Below, one piece after another: positions 15,894 through 24,325 of a DNA stretch of 41,218 nucleotides. A program made the translations under genes and the position numbers. The stretch spans positions 1-41,218 of the forward strand of contig JBMOEW010000026.1 of the NCBI GenBank assembly GCA_049314555.1. Direction: 5' to 3'. The notes beneath the pieces are model-generated. The model saw only the letters and a list, made by a program, of their open reading frames with translations, ran no database searches and was not told the DNA's origin. The number at the start of each line of letters is the position of its first letter. The first letter of the stretch is position 1. Source of the stretch: REEB509 sp049314555. GTDB taxonomy: Bacteria > Pseudomonadota > Alphaproteobacteria > Caulobacterales > Aquidulcibacteraceae.

Positions 15894-16682
15894 TTATTCC
15901 TGATCAAAGTTAGGCGCGCGCTTTTGGGTGAACGCGGCAAAGCCTTCGCGAAAATCGGATCCGCTGAAGGCAGACGCGAACAGAGCGCGGCTTTGGTCGT
16001 TGTCGTAAACGGTGCCGTCGCGCAACTGCGCAAGGATCTGCTTGGTGGCGCGGGCGGAGAAGGACGACGCACGCGCGAGCCCTGCGATATAGGCCGCGAC
16101 GTGATCGCCCAGGTCCTGTGGCGCGCAGATGTGATCGATCAGCCGCAGGCGCTGGGCCTCTTGGGCATCAAGCAGGCGTCCGGAAAACAGAATGTCCTTT
16201 GCGGCCGATAATCCCACGGCTTGCACGAGACGGCGGGTATCGGCGATGCCATAGACAAGGCCGAGCTTGGCCGGGGTGATGCCGAAGCGGGCGTCGTCTG
16301 CGGCGAATCGCAGGTCGCAGCTCAAGGCCAAACCGCACCCGCCGCCGACGCAGGCACCTTCGATCATCGCCAAAGTGGGGAGCGGGAAGTTCTCCAAGGC
16401 GTTCATTGCGGTTTGCATGCGGGCCTGATTGGCCATAGCGGCTTGAGGCGTTGCATAAACCGTTTCGAACTCGGCGATGTCTGCGCCCGCGGCAAAAGCG
16501 CGCCCATTGCCGGTGACGACCAGGGCCCGCACGCCACACATCTCCAGCGCCTCTTCTAACAGCTGCGGGATGGCGTCCCACATCGCCAAGGTGATGGCGT
16601 TTTTCTTGGCGGGCCGGTTCAAAACCAACCTGGCATGGTCTTTGTGGGCCTCGATATAGATGTCTGGCTGGTGTGCAGTCAT
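15894..16682 (-). CDS. Crotonase-superfamily protein, enoyl-CoA hydratase-like
   Basis: A 262-residue crotonase. The oxyanion-hole motifs are present (FAAGADIAEF at 63-72 and GACVGGGCGLAL at 109-120). Compared with rat enoyl-CoA hydratase, the two catalytic glutamates are replaced: Glu144 by Gly117 and Glu164 by Ala138 (ITPAKLGLVYG). Hydration by the classical route is therefore unlikely; isomerase, hydrolase or decarboxylase activity are alternatives within the superfamily, and Asp148 is a possible acid/base residue. It starts divergently from nuoA, 141 bases away, and is followed by the CaiB-type transferase. Confidence 0.88.
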   Translation of the reverse strand: MTAHQPDIYIEAHKDHARLVLNRPAKKNAITLAMWDAIPQLLEEALEMCGVRALVVTGNGRAFAAGADIAEFETVYATPQAAMANQARMQTAMNALENFPLPTLAMIEGACVGGGCGLALSCDLRFAADDARFGITPAKLGLVYGIADTRRLVQAVGLSAAKDILFSGRLLDAQEAQRLRLIDHICAPQDLGDHVAAYIAGLARASSFSARATKQILAQLRDGTVYDNDQSRALFASAFSGSDFREGFAAFTQKRAPNFDQE

Positions 16683-16823
16683 GGGGGGCCTTTTTCGCGC
16701 CGGTGGGATCGTCTTAGCGACAAGCGTCGGGCGCGTCAGTAGGGCTGTTGCCTGTTTCGGCGGGCAGGTTTAAGCGTTGCGCCGCGTCGACGACTTTGGG
16801 TTTTTGCGCACTGGGACTTTGCT
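16683..16823. promoter_or_regulatory. Divergent promoter region, crotonase gene and nuo operon
   Basis: The only gap before nuoA, so the nuo promoter should lie here. A weak candidate on the plus strand is TTGCCT at 16748-16753 with TTTAAG at 16769-16774, 15 bases apart, which is shorter than ideal. No riboswitch-like structure was recognised. Confidence 0.3.
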
Positions 16824-17189
16824 GTGTCTGATCTGTTGAGCGAATATCTGCCGATCGTGATCCTGATAGGGCTCGCGGCGGCGTTGGGCGTTGGCTTTAT
16901 GCTGGCGGCGTGGGTGATCGCGCCGAAGGATGCGAACGCGGAAAAGGTTTCTGCTTACGAGTGCGGGTTCAACGCCTTTGACGACGCGCGGATGAAATTT
17001 GACGTGCGGTTTTATCTGGTCGCGATCTTGTTCATTATCTTCGATCTTGAGGTGGCGTTCTTGTTCCCGTGGATCTTCGAGATTCATGACGGCAATATCT
17101 TCGCGTTCTGGTCGATGATGGTGTTCCTCGGTGTTTTGGCGATCGGGTTCATTTACGAGTGGCGGAAGGGAGCGCTGGAATGGGAGTGA
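16824..17189 (+). CDS. nuoA: NADH-quinone oxidoreductase subunit A
   Basis: A 121-residue membrane subunit of complex I with three helices. The loop after helix one contains the conserved KVSAYECGF and the second helix FYLVAILFIIFDLEVAFLFP, both diagnostic. It sits at the junction of the peripheral and membrane arms near the quinone site. It starts with GTG, which gives the usual family length. Its end overlaps nuoB by 10 bases, and it opens the fourteen-gene nuo operon. Confidence 0.97.
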   Translation: MSDLLSEYLPIVILIGLAAALGVGFMLAAWVIAPKDANAEKVSAYECGFNAFDDARMKFDVRFYLVAILFIIFDLEVAFLFPWIFEIHDGNIFAFWSMMVFLGVLAIGFIYEWRKGALEWE

Positions 17190-17779
17190 CCCCTTCGAAA
17201 ACCGATTTGGCTAAATCTGGATTGGCGGTGCCGGCCCTTGGTGGCGCGCGTGCCGGCGTGGAAAATGGCTTTCCCGTCAAAGAGGATGATCCGTTCTATA
17301 CCGGGCTTTCCAACCAGCTGGCGGATAAGGGATTTCTGGTTGCGGCGGCGGATGATCTGATCACCTGGGCGCGCACCGGCAGCCTGATGTGGATGACTTT
17401 CGGCTTGGCGTGTTGTGCGGTGGAAATGATGCAGGCGGCGATGCCGCGCTATGACGTCGAGCGGTTTGGATTTGCGCCGCGGGCAAGCCCGCGCCAGTCA
17501 GACGTGATGATTGTGGCCGGCACGTTGACCAACAAGATGGCACCGGCGCTGCGCAAGGTTTATGACCAGATGCCTGAGCCCCGGTACGTGATCTCGATGG
17601 GCAGCTGCGCCAATGGCGGGGGCTATTACCACTATTCCTACGCAGTGGTGCGGGGCTGTGACCGGGTCGTGCCAGTGGATATTTATGTGCCTGGCTGCCC
17701 GCCGACGGCAGAGGCCCTGGTGTATGGCATCTTGCAACTGCAGCGTAAGATCCGGCGCGAAGGGACAATCGACCGATGA
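17180..17779 (+). CDS. nuoB: NADH-quinone oxidoreductase subunit B
   Basis: A 199-residue subunit carrying iron-sulfur cluster N2, which passes electrons to quinone. Ligands are visible as Cys78-Cys79 (LACCAVEMM), Cys143 (GSCANGGG) and Cys173 (VPGCPPTAEAL). The ATG at 17180 is used because GGAAGGG lies upstream and it matches the family; it overlaps the nuoA end by 10 bases. The N-terminal 30 residues are longer than in the E. coli protein, as is common in alphaproteobacteria. nuoC overlaps its stop by 4 bases. Confidence 0.97.
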   Translation: MGVTPSKTDLAKSGLAVPALGGARAGVENGFPVKEDDPFYTGLSNQLADKGFLVAAADDLITWARTGSLMWMTFGLACCAVEMMQAAMPRYDVERFGFAPRASPRQSDVMIVAGTLTNKMAPALRKVYDQMPEPRYVISMGSCANGGGYYHYSYAVVRGCDRVVPVDIYVPGCPPTAEALVYGILQLQRKIRREGTIDR

Positions 17780-18396
17780 GCGACACTGAAATCGTGCCGC
17801 GTTCGCCGTTGGCCGAGCTTGGGGCGCATATTGAAGCGGCCATGTCTGGCATCGTGTCTGGCCACGAGGTAGCGGTGGGCGAGCTGGTGATCATGGCGCG
17901 CGCGGAGCAAATCGGCGCAGTACTCACGTTCCTGCGCGATGACCCGCGGTGTTTGTTTCAAACGCTGATCGACATCTGTGGGGTGGACTACCCTGAGCGC
18001 ACCCAGCGGTTCGATGTGGTCTATCACCTGCTGTCGATGCGCAAGAACCACCGCATTCGGGTGAAGGTCATGGCTGGCGACGTGGTGCCGGTGCCGAGTG
18101 TGATTGGGGTGTTTCCGGCGGCCGATTGGTATGAGCGGGAAGCCTTCGACATGTACGGCATCTTGTTTTCGGGCCATCCGGATTTGCGGCGGTTGCTCAC
18201 GGACTATGGGTTTGAGGGCTTTCCGCTGCGGAAGGAATTCCCGCTGACCGGGCATGTTGAGGTTCGCTATGATCCCGAACAGCAACGGGTGGTGTATGAG
18301 CCTGTGACCCTGACGGCCGCCTATCGCAACTTCGATTTCCTTTCGCCTTGGGAAGGCATGACTCTTCCGGGCGACGAAAAAGCCGAAAAGAAGTGA
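17776..18396 (+). CDS. nuoC: NADH-quinone oxidoreductase subunit C
   Basis: A 206-residue 30-kDa-type subunit with the signature EREAFDMYGILFSGHPDLRR and the following DYGFEGFPLRKEFP. It is a structural part of the peripheral arm against NuoD. It is a separate gene here, unlike the NuoCD fusion of E. coli. ATGA overlap with nuoB indicates coupled translation; nuoD follows after 6 bases. The first 30 residues are variable. Confidence 0.97.
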   Translation: MSDTEIVPRSPLAELGAHIEAAMSGIVSGHEVAVGELVIMARAEQIGAVLTFLRDDPRCLFQTLIDICGVDYPERTQRFDVVYHLLSMRKNHRIRVKVMAGDVVPVPSVIGVFPAADWYEREAFDMYGILFSGHPDLRRLLTDYGFEGFPLRKEFPLTGHVEVRYDPEQQRVVYEPVTLTAAYRNFDFLSPWEGMTLPGDEKAEKK

Positions 18397-18402
18397 TCGA
18401 CC

Positions 18403-19617
18403 ATGGCTGACGATGCCTCTCCCTTTCCCGGCGAACCGTCGGAAGAAAAGCGCACCTTTACGATCAACTTTGGTCCGCAGCATCCGGCTGCGCACGGCGT
18501 TTTGCGGCTTGTGCTGGAGCTGGATGGCGAGATCGTCGAGCGGGTCGATCCGCACATCGGGTTGTTGCACCGCGGCACAGAAAAACTGATCGAGTACAAG
18601 ACGTATTTGCAAGCACTGCCGTATTTTGATCGGCTGGATTACGTCGCGCCGATGAACCAAGAGCACGCGTTTTGCCTGGCGCAGGAACGGTTGCTTGGGC
18701 TTGAGGTGCCGCGTCGGGCGCAAATTATCCGGGTGCTGTTTTCTGAGATCGGCCGCATCCTGTCGCACATCTTGAACGTGACCACCCAGGCGATGGATGT
18801 GGGCGCGCTGACCCCGCCGCTGTGGGGCTTTGAAGAGCGCGAAAAGCTGATGGTGTTTTATGAGCGGGCTTCCGGTTCGCGCATGCACGCAGCCTATTTC
18901 CGCTGCGGTGGTGTGCACCAGGATCTGACCCCGCAGTTGATTGACGATATCGACACGTGGTGCGCGCAATTTCCGAAGGTTCTCGACGATATCGAGAGCC
19001 TGTTGACCGAAAATCGGATCTTCAAGCAACGCAACGTCGATATCGGGGTGGTGAGCCAGCAGGACGCCTATGAGTGGGGCTTTTCTGGCGTGATGGTACG
19101 GGGCTCAGGGATGGCGTGGGACCTGCGCCGGGCCCAACCCTATGAGATTTATTCCGAGCTCGATTTCAAGATTCCGATCGGCAAAAACGGCGATTGCTAT
19201 GACCGTTACGTTTGCCGGATCGAGGAAATGAAGGAGAGCTGCAAGATTATGCAGCAGTGCGTGGCTTTGCTGCGCCGAACGCCTGGCCCCGTGATGCCGG
19301 AGCGCTCCAAGGTTGCGCCGCCGCGGCGTGGCGAGATGAAGGCCTCGATGGAGGCCTTGATCCACCACTTCAAGCTTTACACCGAAGGTTATCACGTGCC
19401 GGCAGGGGAAGTTTACGCCGCAGTGGAAGCGCCGAAGGGGGAGTTCGGGGTGTATCTGGTGGCTGACGGGAGCAATCGCCCATACCGGGTCAAGATCCGC
19501 GCCCCCGGGTTCCCACATTTGATGGCGATGGATTATATGTGTCGCGGGCACATGCTGGCGGATGTCAGCGCCGTTTTGGGCTCGCTTGATATCGTGTTTG
19601 GCGAAATCGACCGCTAA
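18403..19617 (+). CDS. nuoD: NADH-quinone oxidoreductase subunit D
   Basis: A 404-residue 49-kDa subunit forming most of the quinone pocket. The pocket loop NFGPQHPAAHGVLR is at about residues 23-36, and HIGLLHRGTEKLIEYK and the terminal LGSLDIVFGEIDR are typical. Length is normal for the unfused form. It is followed after 25 bases by the first accessory gene rather than directly by nuoE. Confidence 0.98.
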   Translation: MADDASPFPGEPSEEKRTFTINFGPQHPAAHGVLRLVLELDGEIVERVDPHIGLLHRGTEKLIEYKTYLQALPYFDRLDYVAPMNQEHAFCLAQERLLGLEVPRRAQIIRVLFSEIGRILSHILNVTTQAMDVGALTPPLWGFEEREKLMVFYERASGSRMHAAYFRCGGVHQDLTPQLIDDIDTWCAQFPKVLDDIESLLTENRIFKQRNVDIGVVSQQDAYEWGFSGVMVRGSGMAWDLRRAQPYEIYSELDFKIPIGKNGDCYDRYVCRIEEMKESCKIMQQCVALLRRTPGPVMPERSKVAPPRRGEMKASMEALIHHFKLYTEGYHVPAGEVYAAVEAPKGEFGVYLVADGSNRPYRVKIRAPGFPHLMAMDYMCRGHMLADVSAVLGSLDIVFGEIDR

Positions 19618-19642
19618 ATCCGTTCGTCTGCGGAGGGGTTTG

Positions 19643-20074
19643 ATGCTGATTTGGATTGAAATCGGCGTGGCCCTGTGGATCACGGCCCTGGTGTTTGGCT
19701 CGACGTTGTTTTTCAAGCCGGAACACATGGAGCATAACCCGTTGCGGGTGCGCGTTGGGGCGGTGTTGCAGGGGCTCATTCTTGGGGGGCTTGTGGGGTT
19801 CTTCATACTGCCCTTGCGGCTCGCGTTCTTCGTGCCGGACCCTCAGATTATCGCGGATGCGCCGCGCGTTTCGCACACGGGGCTTGCCTCACTCTCGTTG
19901 ATCCCGATTTTTGTGTTTCTGGTGGTGGTGCGGCGGGGGCTTTTGGCGCGCTTGCCGTTTTTGGGGCGGTCTATCCGGGCTTATCGCAGGGCCGCTTTGC
20001 TGTATCAATTTGATGGGGCAAAGAAGTCTCTGGTGCGGCTTGAAGCGCTTGATGGGAAGGTTTCAGAGCTATGA
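19643..20074 (+). CDS. Three-helix membrane protein in the nuo operon
   Basis: A 143-residue protein with three hydrophobic segments (about residues 2-24, 41-68 and 82-102) and a basic cytoplasmic tail from RRGLLARLP onward. CGGAGG precedes the ATG at 19643. I recognise no family. It starts 25 bases after nuoD and its stop overlaps the next gene (ATGA), so it is expressed with complex I. A role in complex I assembly is conceivable only from position. Confidence 0.72.
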   Translation: MLIWIEIGVALWITALVFGSTLFFKPEHMEHNPLRVRVGAVLQGLILGGLVGFFILPLRLAFFVPDPQIIADAPRVSHTGLASLSLIPIFVFLVVVRRGLLARLPFLGRSIRAYRRAALLYQFDGAKKSLVRLEALDGKVSEL

Positions 20075-20526
20075 GCCAGGTCTTTCCCGATCAGCGCTTC
20101 AGCACCTTGACCATCGGGGTGGACGATCGCGCCGCCATGACGCGCTTTTATACCGAGGTGCTCGGGTTTGTGGCGATGGAGGCACCGGGGATCACATTCT
20201 TTGACATGGGCGGCATTGCGCTCGGCCTTTGGGAGAACGACAAGCTCGCCAAGGATGCCGGTGCGGCACTGCCCCAATCTGGTGGCTACCGGGGGTTTGC
20301 GCTTGGCTATGTGGCGCGCAGCGAGGCCGATGTGGATGCGATGTTCGCTCGCTTGGCGCAGGCGGGTGCTGTGATTACGCAGGCACCGCACAAGGCGTTT
20401 TGGGGCGGCTATTCTGGCTATTTTGCGGACCCCGAGGGCAATGCGTGGGAAGTGGCTTACAATCCGTTTTGGCCTGTGGGGGCGGACGGTCGATTAGAAC
20501 TTCCGAAGGCAAAGGGCACGTCATGA
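20071..20526 (+). CDS. VOC-family (glyoxalase-like) protein
   Basis: A 151-residue protein with the vicinal-oxygen-chelate fold: FYTEVLGF at the N-terminal module and GYSGYFADPEGNAWEVAYNP at the end. The first metal-ligand histidine of glyoxalase I is absent (the strand reads STLTIGVDD), while the C-terminal Glu in AWEVAYNP is present, so a metal-dependent lyase is doubtful. It may be a binding or resistance protein. It overlaps both neighbours by 4 bases, a tight coupling within the nuo transcript. Confidence 0.85.
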   Translation: MSQVFPDQRFSTLTIGVDDRAAMTRFYTEVLGFVAMEAPGITFFDMGGIALGLWENDKLAKDAGAALPQSGGYRGFALGYVARSEADVDAMFARLAQAGAVITQAPHKAFWGGYSGYFADPEGNAWEVAYNPFWPVGADGRLELPKAKGTS

Positions 20527-20858
20527 CAGCGCCACTGGACTTGGTTCGCGCCCAGCTTGACGCCTACAACGCGCAGGACTTGGAAGCGCATTGCGCTTGC
20601 TTTGCAGCGGATGTGATCGTGGCCAATGTTGGCGAAGAGCCCAATTTGCGCGGAATCGCCGCTTACCGCGACCGATACGCCACGTTGTTTGGCAACTTTC
20701 CTCAAAACCGGGCGGAGGCCCTGTCGCGGACGGTTATCGGGGAAAAAGTTGTCGATCACGAGCGTGTTTGGCGCAGCCCGGAGGCAGAACCGTTCGAGGT
20801 TTTTGCGGTTTATAGCTTTGGCGGTGGCAAAATCACACGGGTGGACTTCGTTCGTTGA
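20523..20858 (+). CDS. NTF2/SnoaL-like protein
   Basis: A 111-residue protein of the NTF2-like (SnoaL) fold: DLVRAQLDAYNAQDLEAHCA with FAADVIVANVG, RGIAAYRDRYATLF and a C-terminal strand GGKITRVDFVR. The fold houses small enzymes and binding proteins; the ligand is unknown. The ATG at 20523 overlaps the stop of the VOC gene by 4 bases. A 62-base gap separates it from the secreted protein downstream. Confidence 0.82.
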   Translation: MTAPLDLVRAQLDAYNAQDLEAHCACFAADVIVANVGEEPNLRGIAAYRDRYATLFGNFPQNRAEALSRTVIGEKVVDHERVWRSPEAEPFEVFAVYSFGGGKITRVDFVR

Positions 20859-20920
20859 GTTGACCTGCCACAGGGAAGTGCCAAGGTGAGCGGGCTGGCG
20901 TGCGGGCACGGGAGGCTACA

Positions 20921-21274
20921 ATGAAGCGATTGGCAGGTTTGACCGCAGCACTAATGGCTACAGCTTTGACGCTGGGCGTTGCGCAGGCGCAGACGTCATC
21001 TGGCGGCGTTTCAGGCTACCAGGTGGTGGTCGGGCAGACGGCGCTCGATGCCACCGTGAGCAAGCAATTGCGGGTTGATTGCCCGGCCGGTCGGCGCGCG
21101 CTTGGCGCGGGGTGGGCCGTGGTTGACAGCACGGGTGCTATTCTTGAAGGTCAGGCAACGTATTTTGAGCCAGGCGCGGATGGGTCGCATTGGCTGACGA
21201 ATGCCCGCAATTTGAGCGGTTTTGCGCGCAACTGGCGGCTGCGGGTGCGGGTGATTTGCGCGGACGCGCGCTAG
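20921..21274 (+). CDS. Small secreted protein of unknown family
   Basis: A 117-residue protein starting at an ATG with GGAGG immediately upstream. A Sec signal (MKRLAGLTAALMATALTLGV then AQAQT) leaves about 90 residues of beta-rich sequence with two cysteines (VDCPAGRRALGAGWAV and RVICADAR) that could form a disulfide. The CPAG-x-GAGW pattern recurs in small exported proteins. It lies between the NTF2-like gene and nuoE; no link with complex I is known. Confidence 0.65.
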   Translation: MKRLAGLTAALMATALTLGVAQAQTSSGGVSGYQVVVGQTALDATVSKQLRVDCPAGRRALGAGWAVVDSTGAILEGQATYFEPGADGSHWLTNARNLSGFARNWRLRVRVICADAR

Positions 21275-21369
21275 GGTCTGTTTGAGCTTGCGGCGCCGCG
21301 ACACTGGACATCTGTCGCGGCGCATAGCAGGAACGGCGCTCGTTTGGGTTTGCAAGCGGGAGAAGACCG

Positions 21370-22023
21370 TTGAGCGTTCGCCGTTTGGCCAAAGACCAAC
21401 CCGCTGGTTTTGCCTTCAAACCCGCCACTCTGGCGCAGGCGGAATGGTGGATCGCGAAGTACCCTTCTGACCGTCGGCAATCGGCGGTGATTCCGCTGTT
21501 GTGGTTGGTGCAAAAGCAAGAAGGCTGGGTCAGTGAGCCGGCCATCCGCACGCTGGCAGAGATGTTGGCGATGCCGGTGATCCGGGTGCTGGAGGTGGCC
21601 ACTTTCTACACGATGTTCCACCTGAAGCCCGTGGGGAAACACCACTTCCAACTGTGTGGCACAACGCCTTGCATGCTGCGCGGGGCAGAGGATCTGAAGG
21701 CGGTGTGTCGGTCGCGGATCGGGGCGCCTTTTGAAGTTTCCGGGGATGGTCTTTTTTCCTGGGAAGAGGTCGAGTGCCTTGGGGCGTGCGTGAACGCGCC
21801 TGTGGTGGCGATAGACGACTATTTCCATGAAGATCTGACCGCGAGCGACCTCGAAGCGCGGCTGGACGCGCTGGCCAGCGGGCAGGCAATCGCGCCGGGG
21901 TCTGCGCGGGCGCGCCAAACCAGTGCGCCAGAGGGTGGGTCTGGGGTGTTGCTTGATGCGACGCTGTATGATGGCTCGTTGGGCAAGCCCGTGAGCCTGC
22001 CAAATAAGCCGCAACCGGCTTGA
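21370..22023 (+). CDS. nuoE: NADH-quinone oxidoreductase subunit E
   Basis: A 217-residue 24-kDa subunit with a thioredoxin-like [2Fe-2S] domain (cluster N1a). Ligands are visible in QLCGTTPCMLRG and VECLGACVNAP. EVATFYTMFHLKPVGKHH is typical. It starts with TTG at 21370 after GGGAGAAG. The last 50 residues (from about 170) form an alanine- and serine-rich tail beyond the E. coli length, common in alphaproteobacteria. It lies downstream of four accessory genes. Confidence 0.96.
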   Translation: MSVRRLAKDQPAGFAFKPATLAQAEWWIAKYPSDRRQSAVIPLLWLVQKQEGWVSEPAIRTLAEMLAMPVIRVLEVATFYTMFHLKPVGKHHFQLCGTTPCMLRGAEDLKAVCRSRIGAPFEVSGDGLFSWEEVECLGACVNAPVVAIDDYFHEDLTASDLEARLDALASGQAIAPGSARARQTSAPEGGSGVLLDATLYDGSLGKPVSLPNKPQPA

Positions 22024-22074
22024 GCGTTGCACGAAAAGTCGACCTGGATCGAAGCGCCTTTTGAAGGGACCATG

Positions 22075-22347
22075 ATGAGCGAGGGCGAAAGGAAACCGTG
22101 GGAGGCAAAGAGCCGTCTGCCGTTTGAGCCAAGCTTGGCGCCGGGGGCGGCCAGTTCTGGGGCGCGGGCGATCGTTCTGGTGATTTATGTGGTGGCGTTT
22201 TTGGGCATGGCGGGGGCTGCGGCGTTTATGATGCTGGCCAGGGGCGCTGCCTTCACCTCGCCTCAAGTGCTGATCCCAAGCGTTGGCGCGATCTGGTTTT
22301 TCGTGCGGATTTTGATGGTGGCGCGCCCGAAAAAAGTTGGCCCCTAG
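22075..22347 (+). CDS. Two-helix membrane protein
   Basis: A 90-residue protein with a polar N-terminus and two hydrophobic segments (AIVLVIYVVAFLGMAGAAAF and VLIPSVGAIWFFVRILMVA). The ATG at 22075 is chosen because AAGGGA lies 5 bases upstream; ATG at 22072 or TTG at 22027 are alternatives. Family not recognised. It is followed 12 bases later by another small membrane gene, both between nuoE and nuoF. Confidence 0.6.
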   Translation: MSEGERKPWEAKSRLPFEPSLAPGAASSGARAIVLVIYVVAFLGMAGAAAFMMLARGAAFTSPQVLIPSVGAIWFFVRILMVARPKKVGP

Positions 22348-22359
22348 GGTGGGCTGGCC

Positions 22360-22557
22360 ATGTTGAGCAAACCGATCCTGCAGCTTGTTTTGGGTGTCGT
22401 GCTGGTGATCAACGGGGTGTTGATGGGATGGCCTTTGATCGATGCGCGGCCAGCCACAACCATCACGTTGGGCGAGACGGTGATGACGGGTCTGTTGGTG
22501 GGGCTTGGCGGGCTGTTTTTGGCGATGGGACTACAAGGCCGCAGCAAACGCGGTTGA
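22360..22557 (+). CDS. Short two-helix membrane protein
   Basis: A 65-residue protein with two hydrophobic segments (ILQLVLGVVLVINGVLMGWP and VMTGLLVGLGGLFLAMGL) and a basic end. No family recognised. Gene position and spacing (12 bases after the previous gene) are the main support. It is followed by 88 bases before nuoF in which I see no further gene. Confidence 0.5.
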   Translation: MLSKPILQLVLGVVLVINGVLMGWPLIDARPATTITLGETVMTGLLVGLGGLFLAMGLQGRSKRG

Positions 22558-22645
22558 AGGGCTTGGCGGGCGCGCGCGTTGCGGGTTAAGCACACGGGCT
22601 ATTTTGCTGATTGGCTGATTTGCGTCGGGGCAACGGGACAACACC

Positions 22646-23956
22646 ATGCTGGCGGACAAAGACCGGATTTTTCTGAACCTCTATGGGGCCCAAGATTGGC
22701 GCTTGGAGGCCGCAAAGCGGCGCGGGGCGTGGAACGCCACCAAAGACATGATCGATTGCGGGCGCGATTGGATCATTCAGCAAACCAAAGACTCTGGCCT
22801 GCGCGGCCGGGGTGGGGCTGGTTTTCCGACCGGGTTGAAGTGGTCGTTCATGCCCAAGGAAGTGAAGGACCGTCCGCACTTCCTGGTGGTGAACGCTGAC
22901 GAATCCGAACCAGGCACATGCAAAGACCGAGACATGATGCGCCACGATCCGCACTTGTTGATCGAAGGCTGCTTGATCGCCTCGTTCGCGATGCGCGCGC
23001 ACGCCTGCTACATCTACATTCGCGGGGAATACGTGCGCGAGCGGGAGGTGTTGGAGGCGGCGATCAAGGAGGCCTACGAGGCCAAGCTGATCGGCAAAAA
23101 CAACATCCACGGTTGGGATTTCGATTTGTATGTCCACCACGGTGCGGGGGCCTACATCTGCGGGGAAGAAACAGCGCTTCTGGAAAGCCTTGAGGGCAAA
23201 AAGGGCCAGCCCCGTTTGAAGCCGCCATTCCCGGCGAACTCTGGTCTCTATGGCTGCCCGACGACGGTGAACAACGTTGAGTCGATCGCTGTTGTGCCAA
23301 CCATCCTAAGGCGCGGGGCCAAGTGGTTTGCCAACATTGGGCGGGCCAACAACACCGGCACCAAGGTGTTTTGTGTGTCTGGGCACGTGAACCGGCCCTG
23401 CAACATCGAAGAGGCGATGAGCATTCCCCTGAAGGAGCTGATCGAAATGCACTGCGGGGGCGTGCGCGGGGGCTGGGGCAATCTGAAAGCTGTGATTCCC
23501 GGCGGGTCTTCGGTGCCGTTGATCCCGGCCGAGATTTGCGAAACCGTGCTGATGGACTTTGATGCCCTGCGGGATGTGAAGTCTGGGCTTGGCACCGCGG
23601 CCGTGATCGTGATGGACAACAGCGCGGATGTGGTGAAGGCGATCGCGCGGATCAGCTATTTCTATAAGCACGAGAGCTGTGGCCAGTGCACGCCATGCCG
23701 CGAAGGCACGGGCTGGATGTGGCGCGTGTTGGAGCGAATGGCGCACGGCGAGGCCGAGCACGCCGAAATCGATCTGCTCTTGGATGTGGCGGGCCAAGTG
23801 GAAGGCCACACCATCTGTGCGCTAGGCGATGCGGCTGCTTGGCCCGTGCAGGGCTTGATCCGGCACTTCCGTGGGGAGATCGAAGCGCGGATCGACCGTT
23901 ATCGCGCCGCGAAGGGTGTGCATCAGGTCAAAACGCCGGCGGTGGCGGCGGAGTGA
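22646..23956 (+). CDS. nuoF: NADH-quinone oxidoreductase subunit F
   Basis: A 436-residue 51-kDa subunit that binds NADH and FMN, the electron entry point of complex I. RGRGGAGFPTGLKWSF is the glycine-rich nucleotide site and GAGAYICGEETALLESLEG the FMN region. The N3 cluster ligands are in ESCGQCTPCREGTGWMW and HTICALGDAAAWPVQG. Length is normal. A YCII gene begins 4 bases after its stop. Confidence 0.98.
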   Translation: MLADKDRIFLNLYGAQDWRLEAAKRRGAWNATKDMIDCGRDWIIQQTKDSGLRGRGGAGFPTGLKWSFMPKEVKDRPHFLVVNADESEPGTCKDRDMMRHDPHLLIEGCLIASFAMRAHACYIYIRGEYVREREVLEAAIKEAYEAKLIGKNNIHGWDFDLYVHHGAGAYICGEETALLESLEGKKGQPRLKPPFPANSGLYGCPTTVNNVESIAVVPTILRRGAKWFANIGRANNTGTKVFCVSGHVNRPCNIEEAMSIPLKELIEMHCGGVRGGWGNLKAVIPGGSSVPLIPAEICETVLMDFDALRDVKSGLGTAAVIVMDNSADVVKAIARISYFYKHESCGQCTPCREGTGWMWRVLERMAHGEAEHAEIDLLLDVAGQVEGHTICALGDAAAWPVQGLIRHFRGEIEARIDRYRAAKGVHQVKTPAVAAE

Positions 23957-23960
23957 GGCT

Positions 23961-24257
23961 ATGAAACACTTCCTGCTGATCTACGAGGCGGACAGCGACT
24001 CTGCCGAAAAGCGCGCGCCTCATCGGGCGGCGCATTTGGAATTGGCCAAGGCTGCGGCGGCGCGGGGCGAGCTGTTGGTGGCGGGTGCCTTAGTGGACCC
24101 GATTGATTCGAGCGTTTTCCTCTTCCATGGCGAGGGGCCACAGGCGGCTGTGTCGTTTGCCGAAAGCGACCCCTATGTCACACAGGGTGTTGTGCGGTCC
24201 TGGCGGGTGCGGGAGTGGGCCACGGTGGTTGGCCCGTGGGCCGCTAATCCGGTGTGA
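23961..24257 (+). CDS. YCII-domain protein
   Basis: A 98-residue protein of the YCII (YciI-like) fold: KHFLLIYEADSDSAEKR, then RAAHLELAKAAAARGELLVA with the conserved helix histidine, and a C-terminal strand VREWATVVGPW. Related proteins have weak hydrolase activity or unknown roles. It starts 4 bases after nuoF, so it is almost certainly co-transcribed with it. The potassium-channel-like gene follows. Confidence 0.8.
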   Translation: MKHFLLIYEADSDSAEKRAPHRAAHLELAKAAAARGELLVAGALVDPIDSSVFLFHGEGPQAAVSFAESDPYVTQGVVRSWRVREWATVVGPWAANPV

Positions 24258-24325
24258 GGGGCTGATTTAGGCTGCGCGCTTGCGCCACGTGGCGTCGTGA
24301 CGCCAACACCTACAAACCTTGGCGC

